Assembly (NCBI GenBank): GCA_014841835.1 | Contig: JACYUQ010000001.1 | Span: 992,001-1,056,000, forward strand | Reading direction: 5' to 3' | DNA: 64,000 nucleotides | Source: Oxalobacteraceae sp. CFBP 13730 | GTDB lineage: Bacteria > Pseudomonadota > Gammaproteobacteria > Burkholderiales > Burkholderiaceae_D | Shown: one piece after another, positions 8,504 to 17,169 of the stretch | Position numbering within the stretch: the first letter of the stretch is position 1 | Layout of the letters: each line of letters opens with the position of its first letter | Translations under genes and position numbers: made by a program | Notes under the pieces: generated by a model | Told to the model about the DNA's origin: nothing | Database searches by the model: none | The model's input: the letters and a program-made list of their open reading frames with translations, nothing else

Positions 8504-9148
8504 TCAGCCCAGCAGGTCTTCCACGTCGATCAGGCGCTGCGCGACGTCGACCAGCTTCATGTTCTTGTTCATGGCCAGGCTGCGCAGGCGCTGGTAGGCC
8601 TGGTCTTCGGTCAGCTGGTAACGCGTCATCAACATGCCCTTGGCGCGGTCGAGCACCTTGCGCTCAGCCAGCTTTTGCCGGGTATCGCTCAATTCATCGA
8701 GCAGCCGTTGCTCGCGCCGGAAGCGCGCCAGCGCGACGTCGAGCACCGGCTTGACGCGCTCGGCCTGCAGGCCGGCGACGATGTACGCCGACACGCCTGC
8801 TTCGAGTGCGGCGTCCATGCTGGCCGGGGCGTCGTCCTCGGTGAACAGCACGATGGGCCGGCGCGCGTCGCGGGTGGCGATCACGATGTGTTCGAGCACG
8901 TCGCGTGCGTCGGACTCGCTGTCGAGGATGATCAGATCGGGCTGCAACTGCGCGATGCGTTCAGGCAGGAACACGTCGGCGGGGAGCGACGCGATCAGGT
9001 CGTAGCCTGATTCGAGCAGGCCGATGCGCAGCGCGGTGCTGCGCCTGGCCTGCGCCGCCTGGGCCGCATCGGGGTCGGCGCCGGGTGCCGTTGCGGACAA
9101 CACGACGACAATGCGCAAATGTGGAATTGTTGTGTCTCGCGATTTCAT
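8504..9148 (-). CDS. nasT: NasT, ANTAR-domain antitermination regulator
   Basis: This 214-residue protein has a receiver-like N-terminal half and a C-terminal ANTAR RNA-binding domain (about 150-210; KGMLMTRYQLTEDQAYQRL then KNMKLVDVAQRLI). The pseudo-receiver is degenerate (LIILDSES, VLFTEDD), as is common in NasT. Its predicted target is the pair of hexaloop hairpins between nasS and narK. The first gene of the leftward run, it is divergent from the small ORFs at 9379. An N-terminal stretch of about 40 residues before the domain is variable, so the exact start is less certain. Confidence 0.88.
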   Translation of the reverse strand: MKSRDTTIPHLRIVVVLSATAPGADPDAAQAAQARRSTALRIGLLESGYDLIASLPADVFLPERIAQLQPDLIILDSESDARDVLEHIVIATRDARRPIVLFTEDDAPASMDAALEAGVSAYIVAGLQAERVKPVLDVALARFRREQRLLDELSDTRQKLAERKVLDRAKGMLMTRYQLTEDQAYQRLRSLAMNKNMKLVDVAQRLIDVEDLLG

Positions 9149-9312
9149 GCTGTTTTTGCATGCAAGAATCGTACCTTGCGAGGATGATGCACTGGGGCAA
9201 TGCCCTTCTTATGCGTGTACTGACTGTCGAGATATGCGTCAACCGCATATCTTTCCAATGGGCAACTTAACAATTATTCGTTTTGTGAATCGCAGGAATC
9301 ACGAATGAAAAG

Positions 9313-9341
9313 TTTTCTTATGTCTCGAGGACTCTTATACT
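9313..9341 (+). promoter_or_regulatory. Candidate sigma-70 promoter for the micro-ORFs
   Basis: A TATACT -10 hexamer at 9336-9341 is preceded by a T-rich weak -35 (TTTTCT or TTTCTT, 16-17 bp spacing). It lies about 37 bp upstream of the first micro-ORF. The surrounding nasT upstream region (9149-9378) is AT-richer than the neighbourhood and shows no other gene. Confidence 0.45.
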
Positions 9342-9378
9342 GCAACGCAACATGACAATATTTAACCAGGAGCGCAAC

Positions 9379-9495
9379 ATGACTGCAGCTATCCAGCAAA
9401 CCAATTTCTTCGCAGCGGCCATCGCCGCCATCCGTAGTTTCTCGCAAGACCTGTACATCGCCCACGGCGGTTACGCTCCATCGGTGCGGGGTTAA
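9379..9495 (+). CDS. Micro-ORF, 38-residue protein of unknown function
   Basis: An ATG preceded by AGGAGCGCAAC opens a 38-codon frame beginning MTAAIQQTNFFAAAIAAIRS and ending APSVRG. The strong ribosome site, upstream TATACT and following short ORF suggest it is expressed. The N-terminal half could form an amphipathic helix. No family is recognised. It might be a leader peptide or a small stress protein; neither is shown. Confidence 0.5.
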   Translation: MTAAIQQTNFFAAAIAAIRSFSQDLYIAHGGYAPSVRG

Positions 9496-9497
9496 TC

Positions 9498-9605
9498 ATG
9501 CATCCACTCGAATACCTGACCATCGCCCTGGCCGTGCTGACCGTTGCCGCCCGCGTCTCGATGTACCTGCCACGTCCGCCAAAAGGCCCGTTCAAGGCAA
9601 TGTAA
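9498..9605 (+). CDS. Micro-ORF, 35-residue protein with one potential membrane helix
   Basis: It starts 2 bp after the stop of the previous micro-ORF, an arrangement typical of translational coupling. The 35 residues begin MHPLEYLTIALAVLTVAARV, a plausible single membrane helix, and end in a Pro/Lys-rich tail. A terminator-like hairpin follows about 50 bp downstream. No family is recognised. Confidence 0.45.
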   Translation: MHPLEYLTIALAVLTVAARVSMYLPRPPKGPFKAM

Positions 9606-9658
9606 GCAATAGGGCAAACGCCCCGTTCAAGGCGGAATAATCCACCTGTTTTACCCAG

Positions 9659-9692
9659 CGCCGGCCGTATTGACATACTGCCGGCGTTTGTA
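9659..9692 (+). terminator. Probable intrinsic terminator after the micro-ORFs
   Basis: A CGCCGGC/GCCGGCG stem (7 bp, 14-base loop) is followed by TTTGTATTT. It would close the short transcript starting near 9345. Confidence 0.6.
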
Positions 9693-9800
9693 TTTATAGC
9701 AAAAAAACCTTTTCCAATCCGCGCGCCGTGGCAAGTGGCTGCGCTAGAATGCATTCGCATTTCTGGCCAGAAAGCCCCTTCTTTCACTTACCACATACCC

Positions 9801-12191
9801 ATGCGCACACCTGCACTCACCCTCTTTGCGGCCTCGTTCGCGGCCTCGCTGGCATCGTTCGCACTGCCGGCAGCAGCAGCACCCACGCCCATCACCCTCG
9901 ACCAGGCCATGAGCCATCCCGACTGGATCGGCACGCCGGTGGAAGACGCCTGGTTCAGCTGGGACAGCAAGCAGGTGTACTACAAGCAGAAGCGCACCGG
10001 CTCGCCCCTGCGCGACACGTTCCAGGCCGGCGCGAACGCCGGCAAGGCGCAGATGGTCAGCGACACCGAGCTGGCGAAGATCGACAGCGCCGACGTGGTC
10101 TACAACCGCAACAACACGCGCATGCTGGTCATCCGCAACAACGACCTGTTCGAGCGCGACCTGAAATCGGGCCAGCTGGTGCAGGTCACGCGTGGCGCGA
10201 GCCGCATCGGCAACGCGCAGTACGCGGCCGACGAGCACTCGGTGCAGTACCGCATCGGCACCGACTGGTATGTGTGGGACCGCGTCACCCGGGTCACCGG
10301 TCCGGCCGCGCTGCCGCGCGCGGCGAAGGATCCGAACGCACCGGAAGACGATGCCTACCGCGCGACCGAGCTGCGCCTGATCGAGCACCTCAAGCGCCAG
10401 AAGGATGACCGCGACGCGCTGCGCGCCCGCAACGACGAACTGCGCCGGGTCGATGCCTCGATGGCGCCAACGCCCGTCTACTTGGGCGACAAGGTCACGC
10501 TGGAGGCAAGTTCCCTGTCGCCGGACGGCCGCTGGCTGCTGGTCGTCACCGCCGCCAAGAGCGCCGACAAGGGCCGCGTGGGCAAGATGCCGCGCTACGT
10601 GAACGAATCGGGTTACGAAGAAACGGAAGACGTGCGCACGCGCGTGGGTCGCAACATGCCGCCGGCGCATTCGCTGAAACTGGTCGACCTGCGCACCAAT
10701 ACCGTCAAGGACATCGGCTTCGACACCCTGCCCGGCATCACCGTCGATCCGCTGGCTGCGCTGCGCGCTGCCGCCAAGAAGGATCCGCTCAAGGGCAACC
10801 GGCCAGTGGTCGTCTCGGGTGGCCGCAACGCGATCGACTGGAGCAGCAACGGCGCCAACGTCGCCGTGATGCTGCGTTCGGTAGACAACAAGGACCGCTG
10901 GATCGCCAGCGTCGACCTGCGTGACGCCAAGCTCAAACCGCTGAACCGCGTGACCGACGGCGCCTGGGTCAATTACGACAACGCCGAATTCGGCTGGCTG
11001 CCGGACAACCGCACGCTGTGGTACCTGTCGGAAGAATCGGGCTACTCGCACCTGTACACCCAGGACACCATGGGGTCGGCCGCGCCACGTGCGCTGACCT
11101 CGGGCAAATGGGAAGCCAGCGACGTGCGCTGGAGCGCGGATGGCAGCACCGCCTACATGCTGTGCAACCACGAAGCACCGGGCGACTACGAAGTCTGCGC
11201 CGTGAGCGCCAAAGGCGGCGCGGTGCGCGAAGTGACGAAGCTCGACGGCGTCGAACGCTTCAACCTGTCGCCGGACCAGAACAAGCTGCTGGTGCACTGG
11301 TCGTCGAGCTACACGCCGATTCAGATCGCGACCGTGCCCGTCTCGGGCGGCGCCGCCACCAAACTGACCGACACCCGCACGCCGGACTTCAAGGCGCGTG
11401 AGTGGATCGAGCCGCAATACGTGGCCGTGCCATCGAGCGCCGGCGGCGATCCGGTGCATGCCAAGCTGTATCGCCCGGCCCAGCTGGAAGCCGGCAAGAC
11501 CTATCCGGTCGTGATGTTCGTGCACGGCGCCGGCTACCTGCAGAACGTCAGCAAACGCTATCCGGTGTACTTCCGCGAGCAGATGTTCCACAACCTGCTG
11601 GTACAACAGGGGTACATCGTGCTGGACATGGATTACCGCGCCTCGAAAGGCTATGGCGCCAAATGGCGCACCGCGATCTACCGCCAGATGGGCCACCCGG
11701 AACTGGACGACTACCTCGACGGCGTGAAATACCTGGTCGGCCAGCAGCAGGGCGACGCCAACAATATCGGCGTGTATGGCGGCAGCTACGGCGGCTTCAT
11801 GACCTTCATGGCCCTGATGCGCGCACCGGACGTGTTCAAGGCCGGCGCCGCGCTGCGCCCCGTGACCGACTGGACCAGCTACAACCACGAGTACACGGCC
11901 AACATCCTCAACACGCCGGACATCGACCCGGAAGCGTATAAAAAATCGTCGCCGATCGAGTACGCGCAGAACCTCAAGGGCCACCTGCTGATCTCGCACG
12001 GGATGATCGACGATAACGTGCTGTATCAGGACTCGGTGCGCATGGCGCAGCGCCTGATCGAGATGAAGAAGGACCACTGGGAGATGGCGAGCTACCCGCT
12101 CGAGCGCCATGGCTACGTGCAGCCGGAAGCGTGGTACGACCAGTACCGCCGGATCTATCAGCTGTTCGAGCGCTCGCTCAAGCAGAAGTAA
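9801..12191 (+). CDS. Secreted S9 family prolyl oligopeptidase (DPP IV-like)
   Basis: This 796-residue serine peptidase is predicted to be exported; the first 27 residues form a signal peptide ending in an alanine run (PAAAA). A beta-propeller region occupies roughly 40-530. The C-terminal alpha/beta hydrolase domain carries GGSYGG with Ser662, the acid in MIDDN (Asp737/738) and ERHGY with His770. Such enzymes cleave after proline or related residues in peptides. The ATG at 9801 was chosen because it immediately precedes the signal peptide; upstream in-frame codons would bury it. Confidence 0.93.
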   Translation: MRTPALTLFAASFAASLASFALPAAAAPTPITLDQAMSHPDWIGTPVEDAWFSWDSKQVYYKQKRTGSPLRDTFQAGANAGKAQMVSDTELAKIDSADVVYNRNNTRMLVIRNNDLFERDLKSGQLVQVTRGASRIGNAQYAADEHSVQYRIGTDWYVWDRVTRVTGPAALPRAAKDPNAPEDDAYRATELRLIEHLKRQKDDRDALRARNDELRRVDASMAPTPVYLGDKVTLEASSLSPDGRWLLVVTAAKSADKGRVGKMPRYVNESGYEETEDVRTRVGRNMPPAHSLKLVDLRTNTVKDIGFDTLPGITVDPLAALRAAAKKDPLKGNRPVVVSGGRNAIDWSSNGANVAVMLRSVDNKDRWIASVDLRDAKLKPLNRVTDGAWVNYDNAEFGWLPDNRTLWYLSEESGYSHLYTQDTMGSAAPRALTSGKWEASDVRWSADGSTAYMLCNHEAPGDYEVCAVSAKGGAVREVTKLDGVERFNLSPDQNKLLVHWSSSYTPIQIATVPVSGGAATKLTDTRTPDFKAREWIEPQYVAVPSSAGGDPVHAKLYRPAQLEAGKTYPVVMFVHGAGYLQNVSKRYPVYFREQMFHNLLVQQGYIVLDMDYRASKGYGAKWRTAIYRQMGHPELDDYLDGVKYLVGQQQGDANNIGVYGGSYGGFMTFMALMRAPDVFKAGAALRPVTDWTSYNHEYTANILNTPDIDPEAYKKSSPIEYAQNLKGHLLISHGMIDDNVLYQDSVRMAQRLIEMKKDHWEMASYPLERHGYVQPEAWYDQYRRIYQLFERSLKQK

Positions 12192-12313
12192 TCGACGCGC
12201 CGGCAACCGCCGCGCATACCCTGCGTGCATAGGCATTACAGGATGTAAGCGCGATTGCCGGCGGCGCGCGGCTGGTGCACCTTATGACAACAACCACGTC
12301 ATGAGGTCCTGCC

Positions 12314-14032
12314 ATGCCACGCTCGCGCGCCGCCGCCCTGCCCGTCGCTTTGCCCCTCCTTGCAGCGACCCTGCTGCTGGCCGCCTGCAGTGCGCCCGAG
12401 CAGATGAAAGAGGATAGCGCCGCCGCACCGCCGCCCCCTCCTGCGCCCTCTACCGTGGTTGAAGTCAGCGGGAGCAGCAACCGCAATATCTCCCCCTATC
12501 ACGGCTACGCGGGTGCGCCGCCGACAAGCATGCAGCGTCGCGTCGCCACGAAGCCTTACGTGATGCCCTACCCGTCCCCGAGCTACGCACCCGGCGCCGA
12601 GCGCTTCCCCGACGCCCAGGCCAACCGCGCGGTGCTGGTCGAAGAACAACCCGTATCCACCTTCAGCAGCGACGTCGATACCGCGTCGTATGCGTACGTG
12701 CGGCGCCAGCTGAGCGCCGGCCGCCTACCGCCACCGGCCGCCGTGCGGGTCGAGGAAATGGTGAACTACTTCCCCTATGCCTATACCGCACCGAACAAGG
12801 CCAGCCAGCCATTCGCGCTGACCACGGCCATCATGCCCAGCCCCTGGAATGCGGACAACCAGCTGCTGCACGTGGCCGTGCGCGGCTACGATCTGCAGCG
12901 CGCCGAACGGCCGCCGATGAACGTCGTGCTGCTGGTCGACGTGTCCGGCTCGATGGCCCCGCAAGACCGCCTGCCGCTGCTCAAGCAGGGCTTTCGCCTG
13001 TTTGCACAGGGCTTGCGCGAACAGGACCGGGTGGCGATCGTCACCTACGCCAATGGCACGACGGTGGCACTCGAGCCGACCACGGGCGGCGACAAGCAGA
13101 AGATCGTGGACGCCATCGATGCGTTGCAGGCAGCTGGCGGCACGGCCGGCCGCGATGGCCTGGAGCGCGCCTACGCCATGGCCCAACGCCACTTCGATGC
13201 GAAAGCCGTCAACCGCATCATCCTGGCCACCGACGGCGACTTCAATATTGGCGTGACCGACCCGCGCCAGCTCGAAACCTTCATCGCCGACAAGCGCAAG
13301 AGCGGCGTCTACCTGTCGATTTTTGGCGTTGGCGACGGCAACCTGAACGATGCGCTGATCCAGCGCCTGACCCAGTCGGGCAATGGCAATGCGTCCTACA
13401 TCGACTCGCTGCTCGAAGCGCGCAAGGCGCTGCAGGGCGAGCTTGGCTCGACCATGTTCCCGATCGCCAACGACGTCAAGATGCAGGTCGAGTTCAACCC
13501 GGCCCGCGTGGCGGCCTATCGCCTGATCGGCTACGAGACGCGCATGCTGACGCGCCAGGACTTCAAGGACGACAAGGTCGATGCGGGCGACATGGGCGCC
13601 GGCCACACGGTGACCGCGATCTACGAAATCACGCCAGCGGCGCGTGCTGCCAAACTGGTCGACCCGCTGCGCTATGGCGCCGGCAAGAAAGCCGCACCTG
13701 CGGGCAAGAATAACGAGCTGGCGTTCGTGCGGGTGCGCTACAAGCTGCCGGGCGAGAGCAAGAGCCGCCTGGCCGAGCAGCCGGTGCGCCCTACAACGGC
13801 GCGCGCCACGCTGGCCGCCGCGCCGGCCGACCAGCGCTTCGCCGTGGCGGTGGCCGCGTTCGGCCAGCGCCTGCGCGGCGAGCCGCAGTTGAGCGACTAC
13901 AGCTATGCCGACATTGCCACGCTGGCGAACGACGCCCGGGGCGACGATCCGGACGGCTATCGCGCCGAGTTCGTCAAGCTGGTGCGGATGGCGGAATCGC
14001 TGGGCCAGGCCGGGGCGACCGGGCGGCCTTGA
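12314..14032 (+). CDS. VWA-domain lipoprotein, YfbK-like (DUF3520 C-terminus)
   Basis: This 572-residue protein has a lipobox (LLLAAC, Cys25), so it should be membrane-anchored. A proline-rich linker follows. Next comes a region matching the von Willebrand-associated N-terminal domain (VSTFSSDVDTASYAYVRRQL). The VWA domain carries the metal site DVSGSMAP starting at Asp209 and ATDGDFNIGV further on. The C-terminal third resembles DUF3520. Members of this family are widespread, but their role is not established. It stands alone, 122 bp after the S9 peptidase gene. Confidence 0.9.
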   Translation: MPRSRAAALPVALPLLAATLLLAACSAPEQMKEDSAAAPPPPPAPSTVVEVSGSSNRNISPYHGYAGAPPTSMQRRVATKPYVMPYPSPSYAPGAERFPDAQANRAVLVEEQPVSTFSSDVDTASYAYVRRQLSAGRLPPPAAVRVEEMVNYFPYAYTAPNKASQPFALTTAIMPSPWNADNQLLHVAVRGYDLQRAERPPMNVVLLVDVSGSMAPQDRLPLLKQGFRLFAQGLREQDRVAIVTYANGTTVALEPTTGGDKQKIVDAIDALQAAGGTAGRDGLERAYAMAQRHFDAKAVNRIILATDGDFNIGVTDPRQLETFIADKRKSGVYLSIFGVGDGNLNDALIQRLTQSGNGNASYIDSLLEARKALQGELGSTMFPIANDVKMQVEFNPARVAAYRLIGYETRMLTRQDFKDDKVDAGDMGAGHTVTAIYEITPAARAAKLVDPLRYGAGKKAAPAGKNNELAFVRVRYKLPGESKSRLAEQPVRPTTARATLAAAPADQRFAVAVAAFGQRLRGEPQLSDYSYADIATLANDARGDDPDGYRAEFVKLVRMAESLGQAGATGRP

Positions 14033-14080
14033 TGTGCCAGGTGTGACGAATGTTGGCGGCAAGCGATCAGCGACACATAA

Positions 14081-14510
14081 AACCGTCGTTCCCGCGCAGG
14101 CGGGAACCCAAGTTTGCCCGCGTTGCCTCGGCGTTCGATCGAATCGGTAGAGTCACTGACTTAGGTTCCCGCCTTCGCGGGAACGACGGGCTGATACTAA
14201 CGATTGACGACCTGCATCGGTATCACGCGACACGCGAAACCGTCGTTCCCGCGCAGGCGGGAAGCCAAGTCTGCCCGCGTCGCCGCGGCGTTTGATCGTC
14301 GCGGTATCGTCACTAACTTAGGTCCCCGCCTTCGCGGGAACGACGTGCTGATACTAACGATTGACGACCTGCATCGGTATCACGCGACACGCGAAACCGT
14401 CGTTCCCGCGCAGGCGGGAACCCAAGTGTGCCCGCGTCGCCGCGGCGTTTGATCGACGCGGTATCGTCACTGACTTAGGTTCCCGCCTTCGCGGGAACGA
14501 CGTTTGATGC
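14081..14510 (+). repeat. Three tandem 157-bp palindromic repeat units
   Basis: Units begin at 14081, 14238 and 14395; the third is cut short at the end of the M20 peptidase gene. Each unit contains a left arm CGTTCCCGCGCAGGCGGGAA and, about 80 bp on, a right arm GGTTCCCGCCTTCGCGGGAA. Each arm is itself a palindrome and the two arms are inverted relative to each other, so very strong nested hairpins can form. The spacer between units (CTAACGATTGACGACCTGC) resembles the last bases of the M20 gene (CTAACGACTGACGGCCTGC). This gap holds no gene. Confidence 0.9.
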
Positions 14511-15766
14511 TAACGACTGACGGCCTGCTGTGCCTCGACGCCCAGCATGTCCAGCAGCGTCAGCGCCACCACCTTGGTAGCGCTGCGCAAGTCTTCCAGC
14601 GCCAGCCGCTCGTCGGCCTTTTTCGCGTTGGCCTCCATGACCGTGCGCGGCCCGGCCCCATACAGCACGGCCGGAATACCGCACTCGCCATACAGGCGCG
14701 CATCGGCATACAGCGGCGTGCCCACGGCGGGAATCGCTTCGCCCAGCACGGCGTGCGCATTGCGGCGCAGGCTCTCGACCAGCGGCTGCGCGCCGGGCAG
14801 CGGGCGCAGAGCCTGCGACAGCAGCAGGCGCTTGATCTCGAGCCGGATGCCGGGCATGCCGTCTACCGCGTCGTTGATCAGCGCGCGCACCTGCGCTTCG
14901 ACCGCGACCGGGTCTTCTTCGGGAATCATGCGCCGGTCGAGCTTCAGCACGACCTTGCCCGGTACCACATTGGTATTTGTGCCGCCGTCGATGCGCCCGA
15001 CCAGCATCGTCGGCGAATCGATGCCGGGCACGCCCGACTTGATGGTCTTGAGGCGTGGCAGGTCGCCGTAGATGGCGTTCAGCACCCGCGTGGCTGCCTG
15101 CAGCGCATCGACCGCTGTGTCGGGCATCGCGCCGTGGCCGGCCTTGCCATGCACCGTCACTTCCAGCTGCAGGCAGGCGTTGTGCGCGGTGATGATGCTG
15201 TAGCCGAAACCGGCAGCGATCACGTAATCGGGCTGCGTCAGGCCCTGCTCCAGCAGCCAGCCCGGCCCCAGCAGCCCGCCGAATTCTTCGTCATAGGTAA
15301 AGTGCAGCTCGACGCCGCCACGCAGCGGCGTGCCCAGTGCTTCGAGCGCGCGCACCGCGAACACATAGGTGGCAAAGTCGCTTTTCGATACCGCCGCCGC
15401 GCGCCCGTACAGGTAGCCATCTTCGATCACCGCGCCATACGGCGGATGGGTCCAGCCCTCGCCCGGCGGCACCACGTCGCCATGCGCATTGAGCGCGAGC
15501 GTCGGTCCGGCCCCGCCATACGGCCGGCGCACGATCAGGTTCGTAATGCTTTCCAGGCCATAGTCGATGACATGCTGCGCTGGCAACGCATGCCGCTCGA
15601 CGGGCCAGCCGGCGCCCTCCAGCATGTCGGCCACGGCCTCGGCGTGCGGCGCGTTGTTGCCCGGTGGCGTATCGGTGGGAATCCGCACGACGGCCTGCAG
15701 AAAGCCCACTTCGTCATCGAAGTGGGCATCGATCCAGTCGGTCAGGCGTGTCTGCAATGCGTTCAT
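14510..15766 (-). CDS. M20 family metallopeptidase/deacylase (ArgE/DapE type)
   Basis: This 418-residue zinc hydrolase of the ArgE/DapE/ACY1 family is probably cytoplasmic. Metal-site motifs visible are NAHGDVVPPGEGW (His, Asp) and TYDEEFGG (catalytic Glu plus ligand), followed by the dimerisation domain region (GKAGHGAMPDTAVDAL). The start ATG overlaps the puuD stop as ATGA, so it is probably co-translated with urate hydroxylase. Substrate is unknown. Linkage suggests an acyl or carbamoyl amide arising in purine breakdown, but sequence alone does not show that. The 3' end merges into the tandem repeat array. Confidence 0.85.
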   Translation of the reverse strand: MNALQTRLTDWIDAHFDDEVGFLQAVVRIPTDTPPGNNAPHAEAVADMLEGAGWPVERHALPAQHVIDYGLESITNLIVRRPYGGAGPTLALNAHGDVVPPGEGWTHPPYGAVIEDGYLYGRAAAVSKSDFATYVFAVRALEALGTPLRGGVELHFTYDEEFGGLLGPGWLLEQGLTQPDYVIAAGFGYSIITAHNACLQLEVTVHGKAGHGAMPDTAVDALQAATRVLNAIYGDLPRLKTIKSGVPGIDSPTMLVGRIDGGTNTNVVPGKVVLKLDRRMIPEEDPVAVEAQVRALINDAVDGMPGIRLEIKRLLLSQALRPLPGAQPLVESLRRNAHAVLGEAIPAVGTPLYADARLYGECGIPAVLYGAGPRTVMEANAKKADERLALEDLRSATKVVALTLLDMLGVEAQQAVSR

Positions 15767-17007
15767 GGTGTGTTTCCTGTCTTGGCGCCGGCCTCGAACC
15801 AGGCCTTGATCACGGCGCGTTCGGCATCGGTCATGTGCGTCAGATTCGCCAGCGGCATGGCCCTGGTTTGCACGGTCTGCTGGTAGACGCGCGCGGCGTT
15901 CTGGCCGATCTGTTCGGGCGTTTCGAGCATGACGCCCAGCGGTGCGGCCGCAAAGCCGGGCTGCGTCGGCTGCGCTGCATGGCACGAGACGCAGCGCGCC
16001 CCCATGATCGTGCGGACCTCGGCAAAGCGTGCTGCATCGGCCGTCGCGGTAGTTACCACCGGATCGACGTGCACCGGCCGGGCTGGCGCCAGCAGCACGC
16101 CAAGTCCCAGCAGCAGCACGGCGCCCGCGACAGGGTAAAGCCATTCGATCCGGCCCTTGTGGCGCAGGTTGAAGAAGTGGCGGATCAACACGCCGGCCAG
16201 CATGATCACACCCAGCACCGCCCACGCATGCGGGTGGTTGTAGGTCATCGCATAGTGGTTGCTGATCATGATGAACAGCACCGGCAGCGTGAAGTAATTA
16301 TTGTGGACGCTGCGTTGCTTGGCCTTGATGCCGTGGACCGGGTCGGGCTTCTGCCCCGCCAGCATCGCATTGACCATTTTGCGCTGGCCGGGAATGATCA
16401 GCATCGCCACGTTCGCGACCATCATCGTGCCGATCATCGCGCCCACGTGCAGGTAGGCCGCGCGGCCGCTGAGCAGGTGTGTGAGCACCCAGCTGCTGCC
16501 AACCAGGAACAGGAAGACCGTCGCGCCGAAGGCCAGCGGGCGCTGCACCAGCGGTGAGCGACACAGCAGGTCGTAGACGATCCAGCCCACGACCAGGCTG
16601 CCGCTGCCGATCCCGATCGCCTGCCCGCTCGACAGATCGGCCACGCTGCGGTCGATCATCATCGCTTTCGCGTTCATGTAATACACGATGATGAGCAGCG
16701 CAAAGCCCGACAGCCATGTGGAATAGGCTTCCCACTTGAACCAGTGCAGCTCCTTTGGCAGTTCGGCAGGCGCCACCAGGTATTTTTGCGGGTTGTAGAA
16801 GCCGCCGCCGTGCACGGCCCACAGCTCGCCGGCGACGCCCTTGCGCTCGAGGTCCGAGCCAGGCGCCGGCGGCTTGATCGTGTTGTCGAGCCAGACGAAG
16901 TAGAACGATGCGCCGATCCAGGCGATGCCGGTGATGATGTGCAGCCAGCGCACCAGCAGATTGAGCCATTCGAGAACGTAGGGGGCCAGGTATCCGGGGT
17001 CGAACAT
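15763..17007 (-). CDS. puuD: Urate hydroxylase PuuD (membrane urate oxidase with cytochrome c domain)
   Basis: This 414-residue protein has about eight membrane segments (LVRWLHIITGIAWIGASFYF near the start) and a C-terminal cytochrome c module with CVSCH (Cys339-His343). PuuD proteins oxidise uric acid to 5-hydroxyisourate and pass electrons to the respiratory chain. It is divergent from a LysR gene and followed by the M20 gene with a 4-bp overlap. With the uraD-allC fusion at 18.2 kb it defines a urate degradation locus. No hydroxyisourate hydrolase or allantoinase gene is visible in the window. Confidence 0.94.
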   Translation of the reverse strand: MFDPGYLAPYVLEWLNLLVRWLHIITGIAWIGASFYFVWLDNTIKPPAPGSDLERKGVAGELWAVHGGGFYNPQKYLVAPAELPKELHWFKWEAYSTWLSGFALLIIVYYMNAKAMMIDRSVADLSSGQAIGIGSGSLVVGWIVYDLLCRSPLVQRPLAFGATVFLFLVGSSWVLTHLLSGRAAYLHVGAMIGTMMVANVAMLIIPGQRKMVNAMLAGQKPDPVHGIKAKQRSVHNNYFTLPVLFIMISNHYAMTYNHPHAWAVLGVIMLAGVLIRHFFNLRHKGRIEWLYPVAGAVLLLGLGVLLAPARPVHVDPVVTTATADAARFAEVRTIMGARCVSCHAAQPTQPGFAAAPLGVMLETPEQIGQNAARVYQQTVQTRAMPLANLTHMTDAERAVIKAWFEAGAKTGNTP

Positions 17008-17122
17008 GGGCGTCCTTCAGGGTCGCAGATTCAAGGGAACATACGCAAGCGCGCCAGTGCAACCACGGCGACCGACGGCTTGACGATACGCTGATTTCCA
17101 TTTCTGCAACAACAAAATCGGC

Positions 17123-17151
17123 GTATATTCGACATATCCGACTCGATATAC
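17123..17151. promoter_or_regulatory. Possible LysR operator between puuD and the LysR gene
   Basis: The 162-bp divergent region contains a 29-bp imperfect dyad with outer arms GTATAT and ATATAC. It is about 20 bp upstream of the LysR ATG, where an autoregulatory LysR-type site is expected. This rests on symmetry and position only. Confidence 0.35.
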
Positions 17152-17169
17152 AACCAAGATTGCACGGCC

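Noticed and set aside
9744..12236. 830-codon minus-strand open frame opposite the S9 peptidase gene
   Set aside because: No domain, low-complexity composition, and exactly mirrors a gene with a signal peptide and complete catalytic triad.
14050..14452. Short open frames inside the tandem repeats
   Set aside because: They repeat the palindromic DNA and differ only in unit number; no ribosome sites.
14081..14510. CRISPR array
   Set aside because: Three 157-bp units with near-identical spacers and inner palindromes, no cas genes; not a CRISPR layout.
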